Source: Posidoniimonas polymericola
GTDB lineage: Bacteria > Planctomycetota > Planctomycetia > Pirellulales > Lacipirellulaceae
Assembly (NCBI RefSeq): GCF_007859935.1
Contig: NZ_SJPO01000010.1
Location: forward strand, 156,001 to 220,000
Direction of reading: 5' to 3'
Length of the DNA stretch: 64,000 bases
The notes beneath the pieces are model-generated. The model made no database searches. It was not told where the DNA came from and saw only the letters and a program-made list of their open reading frames with translations. Shown in pieces: positions 1-6,794 of the stretch. Numbering within the stretch: position 1 is the stretch's first letter; each line of letters starts with the position of its first letter. A program made the translations under genes and the position numbers.

Positions 1-1
1 C

Positions 2-292
2 TGCCACCCCATGATGGTGGCGCAGAACAAGTGGCGGGCGACCCGCTTCGGCGTCCGGGCCCAGTTGGTCGACAGCTACACGCACGAGGTGCTGCCGGTC
101 GTCGCGGCGGTGACCCGGCTCACCAGCAGGCTGCGCGGCGTCGCCGAGGAGCTGGGCTGCGTTGACCGGCTGCAACACTGCATCCAGATGGCCGACGGCC
201 CGAGCGCCGCCGAGCGGCAGCTCGCCATCCTCAACGAAACCCGGTCCCCGCAGGAAGTTGTCCGACAGCTGACCGCCGCGGCGAGGGTTTGA
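2..292 (+). CDS. Carboxylate-amine ligase, GCS2 family (C-terminal fragment)
   Basis: The 5' part lies outside the window; only about 96 C-terminal residues are present. They follow the end of the YbdK/GCS2 glutamate-cysteine ligase-like family: an NKWRATRFGV segment, a D-SYT-E segment, a helix with ELGC, a PSAAERQ segment (equivalent to the usual GNGAERQ) and a closing VVRQL helix. Family members catalyse ATP-dependent ligation of an amine to a carboxylate, usually glutamate. The catalytic residues are upstream and cannot be judged. The next gene starts 4 bases after the stop, so the two are probably co-transcribed. The family call is fairly sure; the substrate is unknown. Confidence 0.75.
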   Translation, partial: CHPMMVAQNKWRATRFGVRAQLVDSYTHEVLPVVAAVTRLTSRLRGVAEELGCVDRLQHCIQMADGPSAAERQLAILNETRSPQEVVRQLTAAARV

Positions 293-296
293 TGCC

Positions 297-1241
297 ATGA
301 GCAAGATCTTGATTCGGCTACCAGCCTCGTTGCTCGCTGTCGCGCTGGTCGCGTCGGCGGTAGCGGCGCCACCGGGGCGCCGGGCGAAGCGGCCCGAGTT
401 CACCCCGAGCGAGCGGGCCGTCTTCTTCGCCGATGTGGCGTCGGTCCTGGATGGGCCGCGGCCCGACTTCGGGCGGCTCGCCGAAACACGCACTGCGGCC
501 GCCGGTTCAATAACCGCTGCAGGCGGAGGCGATGCCGGCGCGAGCGAGCAGTGGGGACCACTGATCACGACCGACACGGTCGAGAACGAAATCAAACGCC
601 AGGCCCAACGCGTCGCGGAGGTGACCGCGTCGGCGACCACGTTCAAGGGCGGCGGCTACCGACAGGCCCGTGACGCCTTCAGCACGCTGGCGTTGATGTT
701 CCGCGTGGCCGCCGAGCACGAGAACGACGCCCGCTGGCGCGACATCGCCCCGGGACTGAGCACGCTGTTCGGCCGCGCCGCGGCCAACTGCAAGGTGGGC
801 ACAGACGGCTCCTACCGCGAGGCGGCCGCCCGGTCGCAGGATCTGACCGACCTGGTGCGTGGTTCCCGCCCCGACGTTCCGGCGGGCGACCCCGACCAGC
901 TCTGGTCGGACCTTGCCGACCGGTCGCCGATCATGAAACGCATCGAGGACGCCCAGCAGAAGCAGCTCGGCCCGCTGCTCGGCAGCGGCGCCAGCTTCTC
1001 ACGCTCGGCCGAGGACGCCGCGCACGCCGCCCAGATCCTGGCCTTCCTGAGCGAAGTGCTTACCCGCGAAGAGTTTATCGACGCCGGGGACGAAGAGTAC
1101 GACGCCTTCGCCCGGGCTATGCGGGATGCGGCGGCGGACATCTCGCGGGCCGCGGACCAGGACGACTACCCCACCGCCCGCGAGGCCTACGGCCGCCTAA
1201 ACAAGGCCTGTTCCGATTGCCACGACCTGTACCGCGGCTGA
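297..1241 (+). CDS. Exported cytochrome c'-like haem protein
   Basis: A 314-residue protein with a clear signal peptide (about residues 1-24, ending AVAA) and a largely helical, Ala/Asp/Arg-rich body. The only haem c motif is CSDCH at residues 305-309, five residues from the C terminus, followed by DLYR. A C-terminal CxxCH after a helical bundle is the arrangement of cytochrome c' family proteins. It should be periplasmic, with haem attached covalently; the function (electron transfer or gas binding) is not shown. It is longer than a classical cytochrome c' (about 130-150 residues), the extra length being an N-terminal extension. The ATG lies 4 nt after the ligase stop, suggesting co-transcription. 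Confidence 0.7.
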   Translation: MSKILIRLPASLLAVALVASAVAAPPGRRAKRPEFTPSERAVFFADVASVLDGPRPDFGRLAETRTAAAGSITAAGGGDAGASEQWGPLITTDTVENEIKRQAQRVAEVTASATTFKGGGYRQARDAFSTLALMFRVAAEHENDARWRDIAPGLSTLFGRAAANCKVGTDGSYREAAARSQDLTDLVRGSRPDVPAGDPDQLWSDLADRSPIMKRIEDAQQKQLGPLLGSGASFSRSAEDAAHAAQILAFLSEVLTREEFIDAGDEEYDAFARAMRDAAADISRAADQDDYPTAREAYGRLNKACSDCHDLYRG

Positions 1242-2126
1242 GCCAGGTGGCTGGGTGGGACGGTTTTTCTGAAAAAACTCTTTCGCGGGGCGAACCTGCC
1301 GGCCGAACCCGATGTCTAGGGAGCGTTGGCCGGCAGGCAACCCACTTTTTGGAGCCCAATCATGGGCCCCACCAGTGGGGGGCTGACGGCCACCCAGACG
1401 GCAAGAAGCTTGACGCCCAACCGCCGGCATGGAATGCTTGAGTTGCTGGATTCTCCGCGAGGAGCGTCCGGCGACCCCTCACCTTTCCCTTTTTGGGAGT
1501 TTCGCGCCCGGGCGACGAGCCCGAGCGGGTGCTCCTGGTTCTCTCTAGCCGCGCGACAGCGCAGCGAGGACGAAAATGGCAACGATTATCTGCAACATTA
1601 CGAATCTCGACCGCATCAACGGCGTCCGGGGTCTGCAGAGCATCGTCCGCACGATCGCCTCCGCGCTCTCTGTACGCGTAGTACGCGGCTATCAAGTAGT
1701 CCGCTGGCAAGCAGCAGATTCAATTGCTGCCCTAGCCGGTGCGACGGCCAAACCGGCCTACGCGACGCTACCAAGCGTCGCGCCACGCATGGCGATGCAC
1801 GAACGCTCCCGTTCAATGCACCGCGCATCGTGGCAGGCCGAGTCCTTGGGCAGTTTTGCAAGCTGTCCCGGGCGTGTCGAACGGTTTGCTGATCACAGGG
1901 GCTAACGCCCGGGCGGCTCACTAACAAGCCGCCAGCCGGACCAACCGGCCCTCAGCACCAACCTCGACACGATCGGCCGCTCCCTGGACCGCCGACCTCT
2001 GCTGCTCCGTAACCGCAGTCGGGTCACAAGTCCGCTAGGGATCGTCGCTCGTTGGACCACCCCCTTTGGCTCTTGGCGTCTGTTACCAGCAGCGCCGCAC
2101 TCCGGGCCAATTCGCGGAGAGAGAAC
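1242..2126. other. Long structured intergenic region upstream of the sigma factor
   Basis: About 885 bases with no confident gene. It is rich in short inverted repeats: a 10-bp pair at 1295-1304/1328-1337, GCCCA/TGGGC at 1354-1358/1363-1367, CCCCAC/GTGGGG at 1367-1372/1375-1380 and GGCGGCT/AGCCGCC at 1912-1918/1927-1933. The last lies beside GGGGCTAACGCCC, which looks like a dispersed repeat. A weak open frame inside is listed separately. The region may hold the cytochrome terminator, a structured 5' leader for the sigma factor, or a small RNA; none can be proved by eye. Confidence 0.4.
1576..1905 (+). CDS. Doubtful small hypothetical protein
   Basis: A 109-residue frame starting at an ATG preceded by GAGGA with 5-nt spacing. 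The first 60-70 residues have a plausible protein-like composition and mostly G/C third positions (MATIICNITNLDR and on). The rest becomes Arg/Ser-rich and looks like non-coding translation. No domain, signal peptide or membrane segment is evident. It lies in the long gap before the sigma factor. It could be a real short gene, an upstream leader ORF or chance; chance is as likely as not. Confidence 0.25.
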   Translation: MATIICNITNLDRINGVRGLQSIVRTIASALSVRVVRGYQVVRWQAADSIAALAGATAKPAYATLPSVAPRMAMHERSRSMHRASWQAESLGSFASCPGRVERFADHRG

Positions 2127-2717
2127 ATGACTACCGCTACCGAAACTTTCGAATTCGAGTTGTACTCGAGCGACACCCCGCTCGAGACGCTTGTTGCCGC
2201 CGCCCAGCAGGGCGACCGCGACGCCTTCGGCCAGTTGGTCGAGCGTTACGAGGGGATGGTCAAGAGCGTCGCCCTGCGTCGTCTCGGAGACGAGGCCGAG
2301 GCGCTCGAGCTTGCTCAGGACGTGTTCATGAAGGCGATGCAGCGGATCGATCAGCTCAAGGAGCCGGCCGCCCTTGGCGGGTGGTTGCGGCAGATCACCG
2401 TCCGCATGGCGATCAACCGTCAGGTCCGGCGTAAGCCGGTCGTGTCGGCCGAGCCGCAGACCCTCGAGGCGACCGTCTACGAGAGCCGCACCCCGCTCGA
2501 CAGCGCCTTGACCAACGAGCGGGCCCAGCAGGTCCGTGGCGGCTTGGACCGCCTCGGCGAGATGGACCGCAGCACGCTGGTCGCGTTCTACGTGCGAGGC
2601 GAGTCGCTCAACGAGATGAGCGTCGCGTTCCGGGCGCCGGTCGGCACGATCAAGCGTCGGCTGCACGTCGCACGGAAGCGGCTCGCGGCCGAGCTCGAGA
2701 TGCTGCAGGCCGTTTGA
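2127..2717 (+). CDS. ECF-type RNA polymerase sigma factor
   Basis: A 196-residue sigma-70 family protein of ECF size. Region 2 covers about residues 30-100: AFGQLVERYEGMV, then ALELAQDVFMKAMQ, then GGWLRQITVRMAINR (the last is the -10-recognition/melting segment). Region 4 is about 130-195, with a helix-turn-helix around LNEMSVAFRAPVGTIKRRLH. The ATG at 2127 is chosen over in-frame upstream starts because GGAGAGA sits just ahead of it and homology begins at LETLVAAAQQGDRDAF. No anti-sigma gene adjoins, so it may be regulated by its long leader or by a distant partner. A strong terminator follows. Confidence 0.88.
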   Translation: MTTATETFEFELYSSDTPLETLVAAAQQGDRDAFGQLVERYEGMVKSVALRRLGDEAEALELAQDVFMKAMQRIDQLKEPAALGGWLRQITVRMAINRQVRRKPVVSAEPQTLEATVYESRTPLDSALTNERAQQVRGGLDRLGEMDRSTLVAFYVRGESLNEMSVAFRAPVGTIKRRLHVARKRLAAELEMLQAV

Positions 2718-2744
2718 GTCGGCTGTTACCCCAAAGTCTTGCTT

Positions 2745-2782
2745 GCCGCCGCGTGGGTCTGGGCCCACGCGGCGGCTTTTTT
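2745..2782 (+). terminator. Rho-independent terminator of the sigma factor gene
   Basis: A 13-bp perfect GC-rich stem (2745-2757 with 2764-2776), a 6-nt loop and six Ts immediately after (2777-2782). It begins 27 bases after the sigma factor stop. Confidence 0.93.
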
Positions 2783-2790
2783 CGTGCCTA

Positions 2791-2939
2791 CTCCCTCCCC
2801 TCCGGGGGAGGGCCCGGGTGGGGGAGAGCGCCGGCAGGGTGTGCCCCTTACCGACCTGGGAGATGGCTACGCCCTGGCTACGCGGCTGCGTCGACTACGG
2901 GGCGCCCCCACCCTAACCCTCCCCCATGGGGGGAGGGGA
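2791..2939. repeat. GGGGAGGG-type intergenic palindromic element
   Basis: Two C/G-homopolymer-rich clusters in inverted arrangement: CTCCCCTCCGGGGGAG plus GGGCCCGGGTGGGGG at 2796-2825, and CCCCCACCCTAACCCTCCCCC plus GGGGGGAGGGG at 2905-2938. About 80 bases of ordinary sequence lie between. A related shorter copy is at 52488-52528. The right-hand cluster overlaps the 3' end of the DUF423 gene and supplies its stop codon. It looks like a dispersed repeat of the genome; its mobility is unknown. Confidence 0.6.
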
Positions 2940-3341
2940 TTCGCCGCGCCGCGCAAAACCCGTCACCGCGATCATCACCCAGCCGCCGATCATCGTCAGC
3001 CCGCCGATCGGCACGATCGCGCCAAGCCAGCGGAAGTCGTCGCTCAGCAGCGCGATCGCGTACAGCAGCCCGCTGAAGATCAGCGAACCGCCGAGCTGCA
3101 GCCAGCCGGCCGCCTGCAGCGTGCCGCTGACAACCGACCGCGCAGCCACGCCGACGCCGACCAACCCCAGGGCCGCGTACATATGGTATTGCGCGCCGGT
3201 GTGAAAAGTCTCGAGCCGCTGGGCAACCGCCGCGGCGTCGTAGCCGCTCTCCCCAAGATAGGTCGGCAGTCCGTGGGCACCAAACGCGCCGATGGCGATC
3301 CCGATCGCCCCCCAAATGCCCGCTGTTGTTAGCCAATTCAT
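2913..3341 (-). CDS. DUF423 family small membrane protein (YgdD-like)
   Basis: A 142-residue protein with four hydrophobic segments. The start carries the family hallmark GAIGIAIGAFGAHGLP, and RLETFHTGAQYHMYAALGLV and IFSGLLYAIAL follow. These match DUF423 inner-membrane proteins of unknown function, usually about 120-130 residues. The last dozen residues (RRGESPPPMGEG) are not family sequence: they are encoded by the right-hand part of the intergenic repeat, whose CCCTAACCC gives the TAG stop. The native C terminus appears to have been replaced or extended by the repeat. Flanking genes give no functional hint. Confidence 0.85.
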   Translation of the reverse strand: MNWLTTAGIWGAIGIAIGAFGAHGLPTYLGESGYDAAAVAQRLETFHTGAQYHMYAALGLVGVGVAARSVVSGTLQAAGWLQLGGSLIFSGLLYAIALLSDDFRWLGAIVPIGGLTMIGGWVMIAVTGFARRGESPPPMGEG

Positions 3342-3553
3342 TGTTTCGATCCGCTGGAGGTTTTCGTAACCGATCTGCTAGCAGGCGTAACAAGGAAGTG
3401 GCGGCGGCGAAAGGTAAGCCATCCGAAGGGTGAGAACCAAGCCTCGCCGTGAAGCGGGGACGCCGGTGTGCCAAGCAAACCGGCGCCAAGCCTGCTTGGC
3501 GACCTCGACGCGTTGGGCCGCCAGCCAACATCAACGCCCGGTACTGCTGCCTG

Positions 3554-4387
3554 CTACAGTCGGTCGAGCAGGTCGGCCTTCTTGCGGTTGAACTCGTCGT
3601 CGCTCACGATCCCCTTGTCGCGCAGCTCGCCGAGGCGCTCTAGCAAGGCGAATACGTCGCCCCCCGCCGGTGCATTCCCACTGGGAGCAGGGGACGACCC
3701 GGATGCGGGAGCACCATAGCTCGACGGGCTTGCAGCGGGCGACGCCTGAACCGGTTGCCCATCACGGGACACCACAGGCAGGCTCGACAGCGCGACCGTG
3801 CCAAACTGACTCGAGAACGTGATGGAGCTGCCCGACCCTTGCTGCTGGGAGAAGCCACCGATCTGGTGGTTGAGCGTGTCGTAGACCCACACCTGGCCGC
3901 CCGTTTTTACGGCCAGACGTCCGATGTTGGCGAAGTAGGCGTAGCGCACGTTATTCTGGTTGCCCGTTGCGCTCGGCGCGCCCAAATCGGTCGGCCACCA
4001 GTTCTCTTCGGGGTCGGGCACGAACAGACTCGATTGGCCCATCGGCGCGCCGGTGGCCTGGTTCTGCTGGCCGCCGCCGCTTTGGCTCTGCGACTGGAAG
4101 CTCCCCGATTGCAGCAGCCCCGGTTGATTGACAAGGATGTTGGCGATGTCCTGGCAGAGCGAGCCGACACGACTCTTGAGCCCATGATTGAACATGTCGC
4201 CCAGCATCATCATGCCGCCGTTCATCCACTGCCCCGACCCGCCGAACTCGGGGTGGTTGAACTGCGCCATGCTGCCATTCCCGTTGAGCACAGCAAACAT
4301 CATATGCGTGACGGCGTCCTGGCTAAAGCCGTGCCGTTGCGAAAGGTCGTTGACGACTTGCTGGCCCTGAGGTGATAGCTGTCTCAT
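3554..4387 (-). CDS. SHOCT-domain protein with Gln/Ser-rich linkers
   Basis: A 277-residue protein. The N-terminal part (MRQLSPQGQQVVNDLSQRHG) forms a helical region with a Met/Gly-rich stretch (GGMMMLGDMFNHGLK). A Gln/Ser/Gly-rich linker follows near residue 110, then the motif SLFVPDPEENWWPTDLG, and a C-terminal SHOCT module (about 240-277: DVFALLERLGELRDKGIVS). SHOCT is a short oligomerisation motif found at the ends of many bacterial proteins. The ATG at 4387 is preferred because the in-frame sequence upstream is unlike protein. It may help membrane-associated assembly; no enzymatic motif is visible. Confidence 0.75.
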   Translation of the reverse strand: MRQLSPQGQQVVNDLSQRHGFSQDAVTHMMFAVLNGNGSMAQFNHPEFGGSGQWMNGGMMMLGDMFNHGLKSRVGSLCQDIANILVNQPGLLQSGSFQSQSQSGGGQQNQATGAPMGQSSLFVPDPEENWWPTDLGAPSATGNQNNVRYAYFANIGRLAVKTGGQVWVYDTLNHQIGGFSQQQGSGSSITFSSQFGTVALSSLPVVSRDGQPVQASPAASPSSYGAPASGSSPAPSGNAPAGGDVFALLERLGELRDKGIVSDDEFNRKKADLLDRL

Positions 4388-4785
4388 CTTGCTTGATCCC
4401 TGATGCTGATTGATTTCACATGAGCCCGATGCTAGTACGCCCCTCGCAGAACTCGATTGAATGCCGCGCAGGGGGCCTTGGGAACGGAAGAGCCTGGAGG
4501 ACCGACCGCGCTTGGGCGAGAGCTCTTGCCAACTTGGCGCCACGTCCGAAGTGGTAGTCCGTCCCGCGGTGAAACACCCCGCGACCAAACCCGGCCTCTA
4601 CCGGCTCAGCCAACGCACCCAGAGGGCCTTGCCGGGGGCGCCGTCAGCGAGCAATACGGCCGCCGGTCTGGTTCGATCCCGAGTCGAGGCGCCTCGGGGG
4701 CCATTCTCTCAGCAACCCCCGGCGACTGGCAAGCGCCCTACCAGCGGGTGGACAGCCGCCCCATGGGAGCGAGGCGGCGGAATTC
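4388..4785. other. Intergenic region without a recognisable gene
   Basis: Open frames here have the Arg/Pro/Gly-rich composition of chance frames in GC-rich DNA, and no terminator or promoter stands out. It must hold the promoter of the SHOCT gene and the end of the transglutaminase transcript. Confidence 0.5.
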
Positions 4786-5628
4786 TCACGCCGTAGAAAC
4801 GGCCGGGGGACCGCCAGACTGCGGGTCTGGCAGGTTTTGGTAGTCGGATTGGCTGGCCCACACGGTTTTGTCGATCAGCACCGCGTCGCCAGTCAGCGTG
4901 GCAAACGACACGTCGGCGGCGTCGCGCCCGACCCCGATTCGGACCAATCCGCTTACGGGCGCGAGTTTGGTGGGGTCGAACAGGTACCACTGCCCGTCGA
5001 GAAAGGCCTCCATGAAGCCGTGGAAGTCCGGCGGCTGCAGCCCGACCGCGTAGCCCGCGACGTAGCGGGCCGGGATGCCCACGCCACGGCAGAGGGTGAT
5101 CGCCAAGTGGGCGTAGTCGCGACAGACGCCGGTCCTTTGCAGCAGGACGTCCGCGGAGGTCGTCGATGAGTTGGTGCTGCCTGGGGTGTAGTCGAGGTGC
5201 TCAAAGACCCAGTCGCAGATTGCCTGCACCCGGCTGAAACCGCGGGGCAACTGACCAAACTCTTCGAATGCAAACCTCGCCAGCAGGTCGCTCTGGCAGT
5301 AGCGGCTCGGGTTCAGGTAGGTGAGCACCTCGGGCGGCATCTGGGACGTGTTGGATTCGCCCACGGAGGTCGGTCGATTCACGTTCGGCGCCAACTCGAC
5401 ATTCGCTTGGTACGACACCTTTAGCTCGCACGGCTGAACCACAAGCCGGTGCAATTGGTTCCCCTCAAGCCCCACGTGGTATCGCTCCGCTTCCAGCTTG
5501 GGTTCGAGCACCAGCTGCTCCCAGATGAGCGTCTGATGCTCGGTGTGCGCCGCGGCGATCTGAAACAGGAACACAGTCTCACACCGCACCTCGTACTTAA
5601 GGTCGGCGTGGACATCAATCTTGGACAT
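4786..5628 (-). CDS. Transglutaminase-like cysteine protease-fold protein (COG1305 type)
   Basis: A 280-residue protein with the two-part layout of bacterial transglutaminase-like proteins: an N-terminal beta domain (about 1-90) and a transglutaminase core (about 110-245). The catalytic triad is readable as Cys169 (RTGVCRDYAHLA), His203 (PDFHGFMEAFL) and Asp218 (WYLFDPT). No signal peptide is seen, so it should be cytoplasmic. It lies 89 nt downstream of the Anbu gene on the same strand. Transglutaminase-like genes are known partners of Anbu in bacterial clusters that also encode an alpha-E protein and a permuted ATP-grasp enzyme; those two are not in this window. The substrate is unknown. 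Confidence 0.87.
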   Translation of the reverse strand: MSKIDVHADLKYEVRCETVFLFQIAAAHTEHQTLIWEQLVLEPKLEAERYHVGLEGNQLHRLVVQPCELKVSYQANVELAPNVNRPTSVGESNTSQMPPEVLTYLNPSRYCQSDLLARFAFEEFGQLPRGFSRVQAICDWVFEHLDYTPGSTNSSTTSADVLLQRTGVCRDYAHLAITLCRGVGIPARYVAGYAVGLQPPDFHGFMEAFLDGQWYLFDPTKLAPVSGLVRIGVGRDAADVSFATLTGDAVLIDKTVWASQSDYQNLPDPQSGGPPAVSTA

Positions 5629-5717
5629 GGGTTAATTCTTACCTGTGGGATTCGCGGTCTCGAGCAACCGCGGCGTTGAAGACTCGTCGACCGCCGGTTC
5701 AAGATAAAATCGCCGGT

Positions 5718-6431
5718 TCAAAACAAATTAGCGGCCCAGTCCATCGGCATCGAAGCGAGAGACTCGGAAAGCGTTTGCGACCACCACTTCGTCACACTGT
5801 TGATCTCGTCGGCGGTAAATCGCTGGAACCTGGCGTGGCGGTCCCCCTCGGCGATGACGGCGACATCGATCGGGCACTCCACATCGGTAACGCTCGTGCG
5901 AGTCGCGTCGAACGCCAGCAGGGCGAGGGCGACCGCCGACTGCAGGGGAGTCTCAAACGTGAGCAATCGATCGAGGATCGGCTTGCCGTAGTGGGTCCGC
6001 CCGATGATGAAATAGGGCGAATCGGAAGCCGACTCAATCCAATTGCCTTCCGGGTAGACGTAAAACATTTGCGGCGAGAGGTCTTGGCTAAGCCGGCCGC
6101 CAATGATCGCGTGTGGGTTCCACGACAGACCGCTAGCAGCGAGCGCCGCGCTGTCCTCACCGTGAACCCGCCGCAGCTGCTCTCCGAACAGGTTCACAAC
6201 CTTGAACAGGCGTTCAATCGGCTGCGGTTGCTGATCGAGCTGTTCGCCCAGGTAGGTCAGCGACTTGTCGCGAACCGACCGCAGCCCGCTGGTCATAACG
6301 AAGAGCGAGTCATTCGCGTGATTCACAAACGATAGCTTTTGCTTGCTAACCTGCTCGCTGCCGCGAACGATCTGCGTGTCCGCAAGCGCCACGACGCCCT
6401 GACGAACCTTAATGCCAACACAGAACGTCAT
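5718..6431 (-). CDS. Anbu-type proteasome homologue (Ntn-hydrolase peptidase)
   Basis: A 237-residue protein beginning MTFCVGIKVRQGVVALADTQ. Thr2 is placed as the N-terminal nucleophile exposed after Met removal, as in Anbu and HslV-like proteins, and ALADTQIV carries the conserved Asp of the fold. Residues around KLSFVNHANDSLFVMTSG match the Anbu family (COG3484). The start at 6431 is chosen because Thr2 must follow the initiator Met; in-frame sequence upstream is Arg/Pro-rich and unlike protein. The protein should form a cytoplasmic self-compartmentalised ring. With the adjacent transglutaminase it suggests a peptide-ligation and peptide-removal pathway. The family call is firm; the substrate is not known. 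Confidence 0.9.
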   Translation of the reverse strand: MTFCVGIKVRQGVVALADTQIVRGSEQVSKQKLSFVNHANDSLFVMTSGLRSVRDKSLTYLGEQLDQQPQPIERLFKVVNLFGEQLRRVHGEDSAALAASGLSWNPHAIIGGRLSQDLSPQMFYVYPEGNWIESASDSPYFIIGRTHYGKPILDRLLTFETPLQSAVALALLAFDATRTSVTDVECPIDVAVIAEGDRHARFQRFTADEINSVTKWWSQTLSESLASMPMDWAANLF

Positions 6432-6717
6432 AGTAAATCCAAGGGCAGGCAAATCTAGCCGTGTTACGATAGCACGGAATGATTGCCTCAACCATGGCCG
6501 GCGGCAAGGAGACCGGGGCGAAAGGCCATGCCGAACGGACCCCGGGCTCTGCCGGGTCGGCGGTTGGTTCGTCAACGCTCAAGGGCCCCGGCGTCTTCGC
6601 CGCTGTCCGGTTCCCGAATGGCCGAAACCCGACTGGCCGCTTCCCGGGCGGGACCAGCGCCCTCGGAAACCTGGTGGTGTGCGGCCGGCCTGAGAATGGT
6701 CGTTTCGCCGACGCCCA

Positions 6718-6761
6718 ATAAAAAAAGGGCCTCGGCAGGCTCGGAAGCCTGCCTCGGCCCT
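6718..6761 (-). terminator. Terminator of the secretin gene
   Basis: Read on the minus strand, an interrupted stem (8 bp, 2 mismatches, 5 bp; arms 6727-6741 and 6746-6760) with a 4-nt loop is followed by a run of Ts (complement of the A run at 6721-6726). It lies 34 bases after the secretin stop. The rest of the gap (6432-6717) shows no gene; it should hold the Anbu promoter. Confidence 0.82.
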
Positions 6762-6794
6762 CTTCAAGGGGGGAGACGCTATCGGACGTTGGCG

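Noticed and set aside
1326..1892. A 188-codon open frame in the sigma factor leader
   Set aside because: It spans several hairpins, is Arg/Ser/Pro-rich and has no start signal; considered chance.
4671..4685. GGTTCGATCCC, like a tRNA T-arm
   Set aside because: Flanking bases do not pair into a T stem and no acceptor, D or anticodon arms fit.
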